This document shows, in pieces, positions 1-8,301 of a stretch of 64,000 nucleotides of DNA. Source of the stretch: Hyphomicrobium_A sp963726795. GTDB lineage: Bacteria > Pseudomonadota > Alphaproteobacteria > Rhizobiales > Hyphomicrobiaceae. A program made the position numbers and the translations under genes. The stretch covers positions 682,001 through 746,000 of the forward strand of contig CAVSDD010000004.1 in the NCBI GenBank assembly GCA_963726795.1, written 5' to 3'. Each line of letters opens with the position of its first letter. Position 1 is the first letter of the stretch. Below the pieces are notes generated by a model. It was not told the DNA's origin. It made no database searches and was given only the letters and a program-made list of their open reading frames with translations.

Positions 1-595
1 GAAGCTGGCCGCATCCCGCATTGAATATGAAAGCCGTTCCGTCGTAGGTTTCACCCGCGACGGTGCCGTCGAACAGAATGCTGTCCGGCTGCGCGCCGGC
101 ATGTTGCATTCCTGGGCGCGGCCGAGAGTAAAAGAAGCGGCGACGAGTTCCGTCGGCGCGGAGATACAACACTGAGCCGTTGTGATCCCAATAGGTCCGC
201 TCCGGCCGATCGAACGTCTCGCCGCACTTTGACGCGTAATACGTGACGTTGCCGTCGACCTCTGTCTTGAGCCGGCCGCCGACGATGCGCAGGTCGATGC
301 TCTCGGGCTCCTCACCACCACCCTCGACGCTGCAGGTGCTGCTCATCTGCCAGTGGTCGTCCGTGTTCTTCAAGCCGCCAGTGAAGGTGCAAAAAGTTTC
401 AAAGATGCGGTAGCCGTCGGCCCGGATCAGGATGTTGTTATTGTTAGTGGAGTAATGCCCGCACGACGCAGGCGCATTGGTCCACTCTCCTTGCAGGGTC
501 TGCGCCGACGCGAGATCGAATTGGCCCGCGGCTGCAAAAATTACCGATGCAATTGCCAGCCTCCGGGCGCTGCTGGAAATCACTTGCCTGATCAT
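1..595 (-). CDS. Secreted protein of unknown function (partial, runs off left edge)
   Basis: The minus strand is open from an ATG at 595 to the first base of the window, so at least 198 residues are present and the C-terminus is missing. The N-terminus is a typical Sec signal peptide: basic start (MIRQ), hydrophobic stretch around residues 12-30 and a likely cut after LASA. The mature part has several cysteines (ASCGHY, ETFCTF, SSTCSV, ASKCGE) suggesting disulfides and an exported, probably periplasmic, protein. I do not recognise a named family. A weak EcfG-like motif with one mismatch (GGAAA-N16-CGTT) lies about 20 bases upstream. Coding is well supported by the uninterrupted frame and signal peptide; function is unknown. 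Confidence 0.7.
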   Translation of the reverse strand, partial: MIRQVISSSARRLAIASVIFAAAGQFDLASAQTLQGEWTNAPASCGHYSTNNNNILIRADGYRIFETFCTFTGGLKNTDDHWQMSSTCSVEGGGEEPESIDLRIVGGRLKTEVDGNVTYYASKCGETFDRPERTYWDHNGSVLYLRADGTRRRFFYSRPRPGMQHAGAQPDSILFDGTVAGETYDGTAFIFNAGCGQL

Positions 596-818
596 TTGAC
601 CGCAGCCCCAGTAAATCGAACGGGACCAGAAAATCACATTTCCGCCGATAATCGCAAGTCATCGAGCCGCAAGAGAGCGCATGCGCCATGCCGCAATGTG
701 CCGAAATCTACTGCCGTTCCTTCCGACCTCGGTATCGTCAGATGAGCGGCATGTGTTTGCTCGAGGGGGCACTCGGCTCCATAGTCCAGCCGGCAAGCAG
801 CGAGGGGAAAAGTCTGGG

Positions 819-1103
819 ATGATCGACCGGGTGCTGCAATGGGTGAAGTCGCGCGACAGGCGGTGGATTTGGCTGATGCTTCTTGCGGCCGGGCTGAGCC
901 TGCTTGGATGGCTGCTGTTCTTTACGCGCCACCATCTTCCCCATAGCTGGGACAAGCCGCTCCTGGCTTTGGCCGGCTTCCTCATCGGCATGAAATTGTG
1001 GGCGCTGATACTGACTCTTCTCGCGGCCTTGGCGGTGAGGGCCTACCGCTGGTTCAAGCCGAGCCGCAACACGGAGGGTCGGCGGCAAGCCCCGCCTACT
1101 TGA
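819..1103 (+). CDS. Small two-helix membrane protein, hypothetical
   Basis: A 94-residue protein beginning MIDRVLQW. This start was chosen over an upstream in-frame ATG because a purine-rich ribosome site (GAGGGGAAAAG) lies just before it and the upstream 46 residues look non-coding. It has two predicted membrane helices, about residues 17-36 and 48-70, with an arginine-rich loop before the first and a basic tail after the second. No family recognised. It stands alone between a leftward secreted-protein gene and the rightward metallophosphoesterase operon. Confidence 0.55.
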   Translation: MIDRVLQWVKSRDRRWIWLMLLAAGLSLLGWLLFFTRHHLPHSWDKPLLALAGFLIGMKLWALILTLLAALAVRAYRWFKPSRNTEGRRQAPPT

Positions 1104-1139
1104 CGGCACTCACATTCGAAAAAAGATCGCAAGCGGGCG

Positions 1140-1167
1140 GGAATAAAGCAGCAGCGCCCCGAGTCTA
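1140..1167 (+). promoter_or_regulatory. Possible ECF-type promoter of the 1212-3909 operon
   Basis: A GGAATAAA element (from 1140) is followed after about 15 bases by GTCTA (1163-1167), a layout resembling ECF sigma promoters. It would start transcription some 40 bases before the metallophosphoesterase ATG. Since the operon encodes its own ECF sigma factor, autoregulation is plausible. A small hairpin in the leader (about 1176-1194, arms AACCCCAT and ATGGGGGTT) precedes the ribosome site AAAGGGATAGG. Assigned by eye only. Confidence 0.35.
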
Positions 1168-1211
1168 CCCTTTCGAACCCCATGAATGGGGGTTGCTGAA
1201 AGGGATAGGCA

Positions 1212-2156
1212 ATGTCTGACGATCACGACAAAAAGGGTATGACCCGGCGGCATGCGCTCGAATGCATGCTGTGGGCGGGTACGGGCGTACTGTGGACCGT
1301 ATCGGGCGGCGTGCCGAAGTCCATCGGGCTGCTCGACAGCGCCGCCGCGGCGGCTGCGACCAAAGGCTTCACGTTCCTTCAGATCTCCGACAGCCACGTC
1401 GGCTTCGACAAGGCGGCGAACCCGCATGCGATCGATACGCTCAAAGAGGCGATCGACCGCATCAAGGCGATGCCGAAGAAGCCGTCGTTCATGCTGCACA
1501 CCGGCGACATCACGCATCTCTCCAAGCCGGCCGAGTTCGACAACGCGGCGCAGTTGATCGGCAGCGCCGGCCTCAACGTGCATTACGTGCCTGGCGAGCA
1601 CGACATCGTCGATGAGGGCGTCGGCAAGGCGTACCTTGAGCGTTACGGCCAGAATACCAAGGGCTCGGGCTGGTACAGCTTCGATGAAGCCGGCGTGCAT
1701 TTCATCGGTCTCGTCAACGTGGCGAACCTGAAGGCCGGCGGTCTCGGTTCACTCGGAGCCGATCAGCTTGGATGGCTCGAGGACGACGTGAAGGGCCTGA
1801 GCGCGTCTACACCGATCGTCGTTTTCGCGCACATCCCGATGTGGTCGATCTATCCCACGTGGGGCTGGGGCACCGACGATGCGGCAGTTGCGCTCGGCTA
1901 CCTCAAGCGCTTCGGCTCCGTCACCGTCCTCAACGGACACATCCACCAGCTCATGCAGAAAGTGGAAGGCAACGTCACGTTCCACACGGCGCGTTCGACG
2001 GCCTTCCCGCAGCCGGCACCAGGTACCGCTCCGTCCCCCGGGCCGATGCTGGTGCCGGCTGATAAATTACGCAGCGTGCTCGGCATCACGAGCGTGCACT
2101 ACACGCAAGGAAGGGAGGCGCTGGCGATCACCGACACCGCGCTCGCCGACGTATGA
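1212..2156 (+). CDS. Tat-exported calcineurin-like metallophosphoesterase
   Basis: A 314-residue phosphoesterase of the calcineurin-like superfamily. The metal-site motifs appear in order: DSH (D60, H62), GD (98-99), GEHD (128-131, where most relatives have GNHD), H207 in AHIP and GHIH (242-245), which together bind two metals. The N-terminus carries a twin-arginine signal (TRRHAL at 11-16, then a hydrophobic segment to about residue 50), implying folded export to the periplasm. The substrate cannot be told from sequence. The stop codon overlaps the start of the cupredoxin gene (ATGA), so the two are translationally coupled, and an ECF sigma/anti-sigma pair follows. Ribosome site AAAGGGATAGG supports the start. 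Confidence 0.88.
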   Translation: MSDDHDKKGMTRRHALECMLWAGTGVLWTVSGGVPKSIGLLDSAAAAAATKGFTFLQISDSHVGFDKAANPHAIDTLKEAIDRIKAMPKKPSFMLHTGDITHLSKPAEFDNAAQLIGSAGLNVHYVPGEHDIVDEGVGKAYLERYGQNTKGSGWYSFDEAGVHFIGLVNVANLKAGGLGSLGADQLGWLEDDVKGLSASTPIVVFAHIPMWSIYPTWGWGTDDAAVALGYLKRFGSVTVLNGHIHQLMQKVEGNVTFHTARSTAFPQPAPGTAPSPGPMLVPADKLRSVLGITSVHYTQGREALAITDTALADV

Positions 2157-2467
2157 GGGCGTGGTGCTGGGTCGCGGTGGCGGCCTTGATGATCCTCGGT
2201 AGCGGTGCGCGCGCCGAGGACATGACAATCGAGATCGAGAATTTTACCTTCACTCCGGCAGAACTGACGATCAAGCCCGGCACTAAGGTAACCTGGAAGA
2301 ACGCCGACGATATCCCGCACTCGGTCGTCGAGGACGCGACCAAGTTCCGCTCCAAGGCGCTCGACACCGGCGAGACGTTCTCGATGGTATTCACGGAGGC
2401 GGGCGAGATCGGCTACTTCTGCGGTCTGCATCCGCACATGAAGGGCAAGATCATCGTCAAGCCGTGA
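2153..2467 (+). CDS. Cupredoxin (amicyanin/pseudoazurin-like) periplasmic copper protein
   Basis: A 104-residue blue-copper protein with a signal peptide (residues 1-21, cut after ARA). Type 1 copper ligands are visible: H56 in IPHSV, then C90, H93 and M96 in the C-terminal CGLHPHM loop. The mature domain of about 83 residues is close to minimal amicyanin/plastocyanin size. It is expected to carry electrons or bind copper in the periplasm. It overlaps the phosphoesterase gene by four bases and is followed after nine bases by an ECF sigma factor, so copper or redox stress is a reasonable but unproven cue for the operon. Confidence 0.9.
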   Translation: MRAWCWVAVAALMILGSGARAEDMTIEIENFTFTPAELTIKPGTKVTWKNADDIPHSVVEDATKFRSKALDTGETFSMVFTEAGEIGYFCGLHPHMKGKIIVKP

Positions 2468-2476
2468 TGCGGAAAC

Positions 2477-3061
2477 GTGAACTCGGAGCATTGGCATGCG
2501 GAGACGCGAGGCGTGATGGACGACCGGCAACGGTTCGGCGAGGTGGTGTTGCCGCATCTGGATGATGCGCTGTCGCTTGCGCGATGGCTGACGGGCAACA
2601 TCACCGACGCCGAGGATGTGGTGCAGGAAGCCTGCGTGCGCGCCTATGCGGCGATCGCGTCGGCGAAAAGCAACCCGCGCGCCTGGCTGCTCGCGATCGT
2701 GCGTAATACCGCGTTCACGTGGCTTGCCAAGAACCGGCCCAAGGCCGTCGTCGTAACGGACGACGAGGGCCTGTTCGAGAGAGCGGGGCTGGAAATGATC
2801 GATCGCGAGCACGAGGCAACTCCCGAGGCGGTGCTCATTGCGAAAGTTGATTCCGAGCAGCTGCACCGGGCGATTGCCGCACTGCCCATTTCCTACCGCG
2901 AGCCGCTCGTTCTGCGCGAGATCGAGGGCATGAGCTATCAGGAGATCGCGAGCGTGATGTCGATCCCCATAGGCACGGTCATGTCGCGGCTGGCGCGGGC
3001 GCGCGCCTTGCTCATTCAACGCATCGGCATGGCCGGCAAGGGAAAGGCAGGGGCGGCATGA
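2477..3061 (+). CDS. ECF RNA polymerase sigma factor
   Basis: A 194-residue sigma-70 family ECF factor. Region 2 spans about residues 25-95 (DAEDVVQEACVRAY, then RAWLLAIVRN) and region 4 about 130-185 (LPISYREPLVLREIEGMSYQ, helix-turn-helix, then GTVMSRLARAR). The start is a GTG nine bases after the cupredoxin stop; an ATG 13 codons in (2516) is an alternative and leaves the domains intact. It overlaps the next gene by four bases (ATGA), which encodes its probable anti-sigma factor. It likely drives its own operon. Confidence 0.9.
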   Translation: MNSEHWHAETRGVMDDRQRFGEVVLPHLDDALSLARWLTGNITDAEDVVQEACVRAYAAIASAKSNPRAWLLAIVRNTAFTWLAKNRPKAVVVTDDEGLFERAGLEMIDREHEATPEAVLIAKVDSEQLHRAIAALPISYREPLVLREIEGMSYQEIASVMSIPIGTVMSRLARARALLIQRIGMAGKGKAGAA

Positions 3062-3909
3062 ACAAGCCTCCGTCATGGACCTCGCGCGAGGAGTCGTTGT
3101 TGCTGCTCAACGCCTATCTGGACGATGAGCTCGATGCGGCATCCGTGCTGGATGTCGAGCGGCGCATCGGGTCGGACGCCGCCCTGAAGGCCGAGCTTGG
3201 ACGCCTGCAGGAGCTGCGCGATGCGTTCGCAGCCCATGTCAGCAAGGATCGCGCGTCGGATGCTCTGCGGTCGCGCATCGCGGCTATCGCCGATGCGGCG
3301 GGCGCAAAGGCTCGCCCAGTCGACGCCGCACCGCCCTCGAGCGGCAAGCTGCTGCCGATGCGGTTGCAGCCTCCGCCCGGCGCGCGCAGGACCGATTGGC
3401 GCCAGATGGCCGCAGCCGCAGTCATCGCTGCGGTGCTCGCGAGCCTCGGGACATATGCGGGTCTGCGGCAGACTGCGTCGAGTAGCGAGATCGCCGAGAT
3501 CGTCGCGGGGCACCAGCGCGCGTTGCTGGCCACCGCGCCGTTCGACGTCGCTTCAAGCGATCGCCATACGGTCAAACCCTGGTTCGACGGCAAGCTCGCG
3601 GTCTCGCCGCTCGTCATCGACCTGTCCGAAGCCGGGTTCCCGCTTGTTGGCGGACGCGTCGACGTGGTCGACGGCCATCCGGTGCCGACCAGCGTCTACA
3701 AGCGCCGCGCACACGTGATCAGCCTGACCGCGGTGCCCAAGCCGGGCAGCAAGGACGACGGCTCGCCGCTCAAGCTGACCACCCGCGATGGCTACACGTT
3801 GCTGACCTGGCCCGGACGCGATTTCACCTACTCGGCGGTGTCCGACGTGGCGCCGAATGAGCTGGAGGAGTTCGCGACGCGGTGGCGTGCCGGCGCCGCC
3901 GGCAGCTGA
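3058..3909 (+). CDS. Membrane-anchored anti-sigma factor (cysteine-free)
   Basis: A 283-residue protein coupled to the ECF gene by an ATGA overlap. Residues about 12-75 form the helical anti-sigma domain (LLLLNAYLDDELD, then a helix rich in A, E and R), followed by a Pro-rich linker, one membrane helix (about 117-136) and a periplasmic domain of about 145 residues. There is no cysteine in the whole protein, so it is not a zinc HxxxCxxC-type anti-sigma factor and cannot sense by thiol chemistry. The periplasmic part, next to two exported proteins, suggests envelope sensing. This family is annotated in many alphaproteobacteria only as anti-sigma factor. Confidence 0.82.
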   Translation: MNKPPSWTSREESLLLLNAYLDDELDAASVLDVERRIGSDAALKAELGRLQELRDAFAAHVSKDRASDALRSRIAAIADAAGAKARPVDAAPPSSGKLLPMRLQPPPGARRTDWRQMAAAAVIAAVLASLGTYAGLRQTASSSEIAEIVAGHQRALLATAPFDVASSDRHTVKPWFDGKLAVSPLVIDLSEAGFPLVGGRVDVVDGHPVPTSVYKRRAHVISLTAVPKPGSKDDGSPLKLTTRDGYTLLTWPGRDFTYSAVSDVAPNELEEFATRWRAGAAGS

Positions 3910-4068
3910 CGGCCGGCGTCATGGGCCGGGAAACGGGCCGCAGCGCCTGACATATCCGCTGCAAGTTAGGCAAAAAAGGCGCTAATGCTGGCGCCACGGG
4001 TAAGTAAGCTTTAGGTCCTGAAACGTACGTCAGCCATTGCAATAGCCATTGCAGTTCTGGGGGGCACC

Positions 4069-4464
4069 ATGGCCATTTTCACCGGCACCTATGATCCGCG
4101 TGCGCTGGAATTGATGACGCAAGTGCTCGAGACGGTGGGGTCTCAGGCCAGATCGCAGAACTCGGGTTTCGTGGAAGACTGGGCCGTCGAGGCCAAGGGC
4201 GAGTGGTCCGTCATGGGTCGCGCCGTGTGGAACGCGGTCGCCGGCGGGGACCGCGACTTGGAGCGGCTGCAGCGCAAAGCGATCGACGAGCTCAACGTGC
4301 ACCGGGCGAAAATGCGCGGAGAGGTCGTAGCCTCCTCGCTCGTCGCGGAGCACACACGGCCCTTGCTGATCCGCTTGCGATCCAGGGAGCCGGCCGACGG
4401 TGGCGATCGTCGCTCTCATGCAAAGCCGACCGGTACAGCACGCAAGCGCTTCAAGGTCTGCTAG
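4069..4464 (+). CDS. Hypothetical protein, 131 residues
   Basis: An open frame starting MAIFTGTYD behind a G-rich site (GGGGGG, 7-8 bases upstream). The protein is soluble, with a helical middle section (residues about 10-100) and a basic, Arg/Lys-rich tail. No family recognised. A longer opposite-strand frame (4030-4608) exists but has no ribosome site and odd composition, so the plus-strand reading is preferred. It lies alone between the anti-sigma gene and a small secreted protein. Confidence 0.45.
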   Translation: MAIFTGTYDPRALELMTQVLETVGSQARSQNSGFVEDWAVEAKGEWSVMGRAVWNAVAGGDRDLERLQRKAIDELNVHRAKMRGEVVASSLVAEHTRPLLIRLRSREPADGGDRRSHAKPTGTARKRFKVC

Positions 4465-4633
4465 TCCAATTTCCGTCGAGATTGAGCGGTTTGCACGCCG
4501 TCCAAATAGGCTCCGAGTCCAGCTCGCGACCGCTCGACCACGGTTTGCGGCGAACTGAGGCTCTGGAGCAATAGCGAGCCTTCCCGCGTCCGTGCATCTT
4601 GGCACCATCGCGTGGGATCAAAAGGAGCTCGTC

Positions 4634-4849
4634 ATGATCCGTCTCTGTTCGATGGCACTACTCGCAATTGCACTTGCGGTCGGGTTTGGCGCGTCCGGCG
4701 CCCAGGCCGGCGTGTGCAAGCAAACGGCCCTGTTGACCGGCAAGACCAAGACCTGGAGCTGCAAGGCGGGTCAGGTCTGCTGCTCGGCGCCCCTAATCGG
4801 TTATGCCGGCTGCGGCACAAACAAGCTCGGCGGCTGCTTGAAGATGTAG
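4634..4849 (+). CDS. Small cysteine-rich secreted protein
   Basis: A 71-residue protein, start ATG at 4634 chosen because AAAGGAG sits six bases upstream. Residues 1-24 are a signal peptide (MIRLCSMALLAIALA, cut after AQA). The mature peptide of about 47 residues holds six cysteines (VCKQ, SCKAGQVCCS, GCGT, GCLKM), a pattern that could form three disulfides. No family or function recognised. It may be an exported small structural or inhibitor-like peptide. Confidence 0.6.
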   Translation: MIRLCSMALLAIALAVGFGASGAQAGVCKQTALLTGKTKTWSCKAGQVCCSAPLIGYAGCGTNKLGGCLKM

Positions 4850-5019
4850 CACCTGATCCATCGCGTGCGGCTCGCTGGCAAGGCGGACGCACGCGGTGGC
4901 CTACGTTTTATCAACCAATTTCGCAGTGTGTATTTCGCAGCGTGTAAGTGTGCGGATTTTTGAATGCGCCGCGCCCGATTGTTTATGATGACGTGGTTTT
5001 GTGGGTCGGGAGGCAACCC

Positions 5020-6405
5020 ATGTATCACGTCGCCTGCGGTCAGAGATCGTACCGCTTCTCCGATCTGAAAGAGCTGATGGCCAAGGCCACGCCGCCGCGT
5101 TCGGGCGACGTTCTGGCAGGCGTTGCCGCGACCAGCGCTGAGGAGAACGTTGCCGCCAAGATGGCGCTCGCCGACCTTCCCTTGAAGCGGTTTCTCCTCG
5201 AGGCCGTCATTCCCTACGAGAGCGACGACGTCACGCGCCTCATCATCGACCGCCACGATGCGATGGCGTTCACACCCGTCTCGCACATGACGGTCGGGGA
5301 GTTTCGCGACTGGCTGCTGTCGGAAGCCGCCACGACCGAGGTGCTCGGTAAACTCGCGCCCGGGATCACGCCCGAGATGGCCGCCGCCACCTGCAAGATC
5401 ATGCGCAACCAGGATCTCATACTGGCCGCCCGCAAGGTCGAGGTCGTCACGCGCTTTCGCGACACCATCGGCCTCAAGGGACGCATGTCGGTGCGGTTGC
5501 AACCCAATCATCCGACCGACGATCGGCGCGGCATCGCAGCGTCCATCGTGGACGGGCTCATGCTCGGATGCGGCGATGCCGTGATCGGCGTCAATCCGGC
5601 GAGCGACAACGTGGCGACCATCCTCGATCTGCTCGCCATGCTCGATGACATCATCTCCCGCTTTGCGATCCCGACCCAGAGCTGCGTGCTGACGCACGTC
5701 ACGACCTCCATCGAGGCCATGGCGCGCGGCGCCCCGGTCGATCTCGTGTTTCAGTCGATCGGCGGCACGCAGGCGGTGAACGCGTCGTTCGGGGTAACGC
5801 TCGACATGCTGCGTGAGGCGCGCGAGGCAGCGCTCGGATTAAAGCGCGGCACGCTCGGCAACAACGTCATGTATTTCGAGACGGGCCAGGGATCTGCGCT
5901 TTCAGCGGACGCGCACCACGGTGTCGACCAGCAAACGCTCGAGGCGCGCGCCTATGCGGTCGCGCGCGAGTTCAGGCCGCTGCTGGTCAATTCGGTCGTC
6001 GGGTTCATCGGCCCTGAATACCTCTACAACGGCAAGGAGATCATACGCGCCGGTCTTGAAGACCATTTCTGCGGCAAGCTGATGGGTCTGCCGATGGGCT
6101 GCGACGTCTGCTACACCAACCACGCCGAGGCCGATCAGGACGACATGGACGTGCTGCTCATGCTGCTGGGCGTTGCGGGCGTAACGTTCGTCATGGGCGT
6201 CCCCGGCGCCGACGATATCATGCTCAACTATCAGTCGACCTCGTTCCACGATGCGCTTTACGTGCGCGAGACGCTGGGCTTGCAGCGCGCGCCCGAATTC
6301 GAGGCATGGCTCGAGCGCGTTGGCCTGGTGGATGACCGTGGCTGGCTCGTCGGCGATCAGCCTGGCCACGCGCTGATCAAGCACGCATCGGGTCTGGCCG
6401 CATGA
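5020..6405 (+). CDS. eutB: Ethanolamine ammonia-lyase, large subunit
   Basis: EutB is the catalytic alpha subunit of the adenosylcobalamin-dependent enzyme that splits ethanolamine into acetaldehyde and ammonia. The 461 residues align with the family from the start (YRFSDLKELMAKATPPRSGD) to the end and match the usual length. The start at 5020 was chosen over an ORF extension to 4948 because GGGAGG lies just upstream and homologues begin here. Conserved stretches include RLQPNHPTDDRRG, GDAVIGVNPASD and GLPMGCDVCYTNHAEADQ. It overlaps eutC by four bases. No eutA reactivase, permease or shell-protein gene is nearby. Confidence 0.95.
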   Translation: MYHVACGQRSYRFSDLKELMAKATPPRSGDVLAGVAATSAEENVAAKMALADLPLKRFLLEAVIPYESDDVTRLIIDRHDAMAFTPVSHMTVGEFRDWLLSEAATTEVLGKLAPGITPEMAAATCKIMRNQDLILAARKVEVVTRFRDTIGLKGRMSVRLQPNHPTDDRRGIAASIVDGLMLGCGDAVIGVNPASDNVATILDLLAMLDDIISRFAIPTQSCVLTHVTTSIEAMARGAPVDLVFQSIGGTQAVNASFGVTLDMLREAREAALGLKRGTLGNNVMYFETGQGSALSADAHHGVDQQTLEARAYAVAREFRPLLVNSVVGFIGPEYLYNGKEIIRAGLEDHFCGKLMGLPMGCDVCYTNHAEADQDDMDVLLMLLGVAGVTFVMGVPGADDIMLNYQSTSFHDALYVRETLGLQRAPEFEAWLERVGLVDDRGWLVGDQPGHALIKHASGLAA

Positions 6406-7178
6406 CATCGGAGACGCTCTGGACAGCCTTGCGCAAGTTCACCGATGCACGCATCGGATTGGGCCGCGCAGGCTCGGCACTGCCGATTCGCGAGGTGCTC
6501 GCTTTCGCGATGGCGCACGCGCAGGCGCGAGATGCCGTCACGACGCCCATCGACTGGGCCCCAATCGAGGCCGGCCTTGGCGCTCTTGGACTAAAGAGCC
6601 TGCGCATCGAGAGCGCAGCGGAGAGCCGTGACATTTATCTGCGGCGCCCGGATCTGGGACGCCGTTTGAGCGCCCCCAGCAGGGAGCGCCTTGCCGCGAT
6701 CTCGGGTCCCGATCCCGATCTGCTCATTCTCGTGGGCGACGGTTTGTCATCGACCGGGGTCGCAGCCAACGCCATCCGCATGATCGAGGCGCTTCTGCCG
6801 CTGGCGCGCAAAAGCGGATGGACGCTGGCGCCGGTGCTGCTTGCCGGTCAGGCGCGGGTGGCGCTCGGTGATGAAGCGGGGGAATTTACAGGTGCGCGCG
6901 CCATACTCGTGCTCATCGGGGAGCGGCCCGGTTTGTCGTCGCCCGACAGCCTTGGCGCCTATCTGACTTTCGCGCCGCGTGTCGGGCGCAAGGACGCGGA
7001 GCGCAACTGCATTTCAAACATTCGCCGCGGCGGCTTGAGCGCAGACGAAGCGGCATTCAAGGCGCATTGGCTGCTGCGCGAGGCGTTCCGGCGGCAGCTT
7101 ACGGGTGTGCAGCTGAAAGACGAAAGCGGCCTCCAGCTCGACGCAAAAGCGTCTGCCAAGCCGCTTGGGCACATGTGA
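6402..7178 (+). CDS. eutC: Ethanolamine ammonia-lyase, small subunit
   Basis: EutC (258 residues) is the beta subunit that with EutB binds adenosylcobalamin. It begins with the family's typical LRKFTDARIGLGRAG segment, holds the central DLLILVGDGLSSTGV motif and ends with RNCISNIRRGGLS and the following helix. The start overlaps the eutB stop (ATGA), giving one co-translated pair. Acetaldehyde-processing genes are absent here, so the products must be handled by enzymes encoded elsewhere. Confidence 0.95.
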   Translation: MTSETLWTALRKFTDARIGLGRAGSALPIREVLAFAMAHAQARDAVTTPIDWAPIEAGLGALGLKSLRIESAAESRDIYLRRPDLGRRLSAPSRERLAAISGPDPDLLILVGDGLSSTGVAANAIRMIEALLPLARKSGWTLAPVLLAGQARVALGDEAGEFTGARAILVLIGERPGLSSPDSLGAYLTFAPRVGRKDAERNCISNIRRGGLSADEAAFKAHWLLREAFRRQLTGVQLKDESGLQLDAKASAKPLGHM

Positions 7179-7220
7179 GGATGTGAGTTTGCCGTATTAG
7201 ATAGGTAATTGGGGGTCGTT

Positions 7221-7586
7221 ATGTTCGCGCCGAATAGATGGCTGCTAGCGGCAACTCTGCTCGCTGTTGGCGTTAGCCAAGCTCTCGCCGACCATTACGG
7301 CGCCATCGCCTACTCGGCGACCAATCACTCAGGCTCGTATTCCTACGACTATGGCAGCCGCGACGCTGCAGAGGCCGACGCGCTGCACCGATGCAGCGCA
7401 GGTGCGCCGGACTGCGCGGTGGTCATGTGGTTCAAGAATGCGTGCGGTGCTCTCGCCGTCGGTCCGAAAGGGACCGGCCACGCTTGGGCCGGCGGACGCC
7501 AAGCCGCTGAACGCGAGGCCCTGCGGTACTGCGGTAAGTACAGCGCGGAATGCCGGGTCACGACTTGGGTCTGCACGACAAGATGA
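7221..7586 (+). CDS. DUF4189-type secreted protein
   Basis: A 121-residue exported protein. The signal peptide is residues 1-24 (cut after ALA before DHYG). The mature part shows the DUF4189 pattern: HYGAIAYS, then AAEADALHRC, APDCAVVMWFKNACGALAVG and a second Ala/Glu-rich helix with YCG and CRVTTWVC, with paired cysteines likely in disulfides. An in-frame TTG at 7209 is possible but the ATG gives the better signal peptide. Function of DUF4189 is not established. It follows eutC by 42 bases but is probably independent. Confidence 0.75.
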   Translation: MFAPNRWLLAATLLAVGVSQALADHYGAIAYSATNHSGSYSYDYGSRDAAEADALHRCSAGAPDCAVVMWFKNACGALAVGPKGTGHAWAGGRQAAEREALRYCGKYSAECRVTTWVCTTR

Positions 7587-7599
7587 TGGTGTGAGGACC

Positions 7600-8127
7600 T
7601 TACTTCTTGGGCGGCTTGACCGCATCAGGAACGCGGCTCAGCCAGGAGCCGAGCTTTTCCACAGCGGAATTCATCGAGGATGTGGGCTCGACTTTGCTGA
7701 TGGCGTCGACCAACCGCTCGACCGACGACGAAAACGGCACCGAGGAGGCCGCGCGCGAAACCTGGCGCTGGATGCTGTCGGCCATGTCGTGCAGATCGGC
7801 GCGGGTCACTTGCGGCATGTACGACATCATGCCGTCGAACCGGGAGCGGGGTGTGCGCGTGGCGCCAAAACGCGGGACGACGGCGAGCGCAAGAAGCGCG
7901 CCCGCCACGGCGGCAACGCCCATGGCAATCACGGGCTGACGGCGGATCGCGCGGCGGACCTCGGTCGTGCCGGCTTCGGCGCCTTCGCGAAGAACGCGGG
8001 TGCGGCGTTCGGCGATCGTCGCTAATTCTTCGGAAATAGCGGTCACACTTTTGCGCAGATCGGCCAGCGTGGAATCGTTGCCGCCCTTAGCGCCGGACTG
8101 CTGCGCGCCCTCTTGAACCATGGTCAT
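7600..8127 (-). CDS. Membrane-anchored stress protein (DUF883/YqjD-like), hypothetical
   Basis: A 175-residue protein with an amphipathic helical N-terminus (about 15-60), one membrane helix (about 67-86, AMGVAAVAGALLALAVV) preceded by RRAIRRQP, and a soluble tail ending PPKK. The helix-RRNP-like-hydrophobic layout resembles the DUF883 proteins encoded divergently at 8302. Ribosome site AGGAG lies eight bases before the ATG. A perfect EcfG-type promoter 40 bases upstream (8167-8192) puts it under general stress control. Precise function is unknown; DUF883-type proteins in other bacteria associate with ribosomes at the inner membrane. Confidence 0.7.
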   Translation of the reverse strand: MTMVQEGAQQSGAKGGNDSTLADLRKSVTAISEELATIAERRTRVLREGAEAGTTEVRRAIRRQPVIAMGVAAVAGALLALAVVPRFGATRTPRSRFDGMMSYMPQVTRADLHDMADSIQRQVSRAASSVPFSSSVERLVDAISKVEPTSSMNSAVEKLGSWLSRVPDAVKPPKK

Positions 8128-8166
8128 GTCGTAAGCTCCTCTTTAATGGCGCGGTTTCGACATTCA

Positions 8167-8192
8167 AACGTGGATGGCATAGCGCAAGTTCC
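8167..8192 (-). promoter_or_regulatory. EcfG-type stress promoter for the 7600-8127 gene
   Basis: Read on the minus strand, GGAAC at 8192-8188 is followed by 17 bases and CGTT at 8170-8167. This matches the known alphaproteobacterial general stress sigma (EcfG) consensus GGAAC-N16/17-CGTT. The implied transcription start is about 33 bases before the ATG at 8127. Confidence 0.8.
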
Positions 8193-8216
8193 TAGTTTAA
8201 AACGCTACTGCGTACA

Positions 8217-8241
8217 GGAACTTTCGCGCAACATCTGCATT
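8217..8241 (+). promoter_or_regulatory. Near-consensus EcfG-type promoter for the 8302-9248 genes
   Basis: GGAAC at 8217-8221, a 16-base spacer, then CATT (consensus CGTT) at 8238-8241. It points rightward and ends 60 bases before the DUF883 ATG. It is back to back with the perfect leftward motif at 8167-8192, so the divergent small membrane protein genes may be co-induced. Confidence 0.5.
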
Positions 8242-8301
8242 GTAGGCATAGTTTTTCAAATCGGCTTTCAAGCAAGCCGAGCCCGAGAGGAGGAGCCCCC
8301 C

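Noticed and set aside
2099..3076. 325-codon minus-strand frame opposite the cupredoxin and ECF genes
   Set aside because: The plus strand encodes recognisable proteins with coupled starts; the minus translation has no family match.
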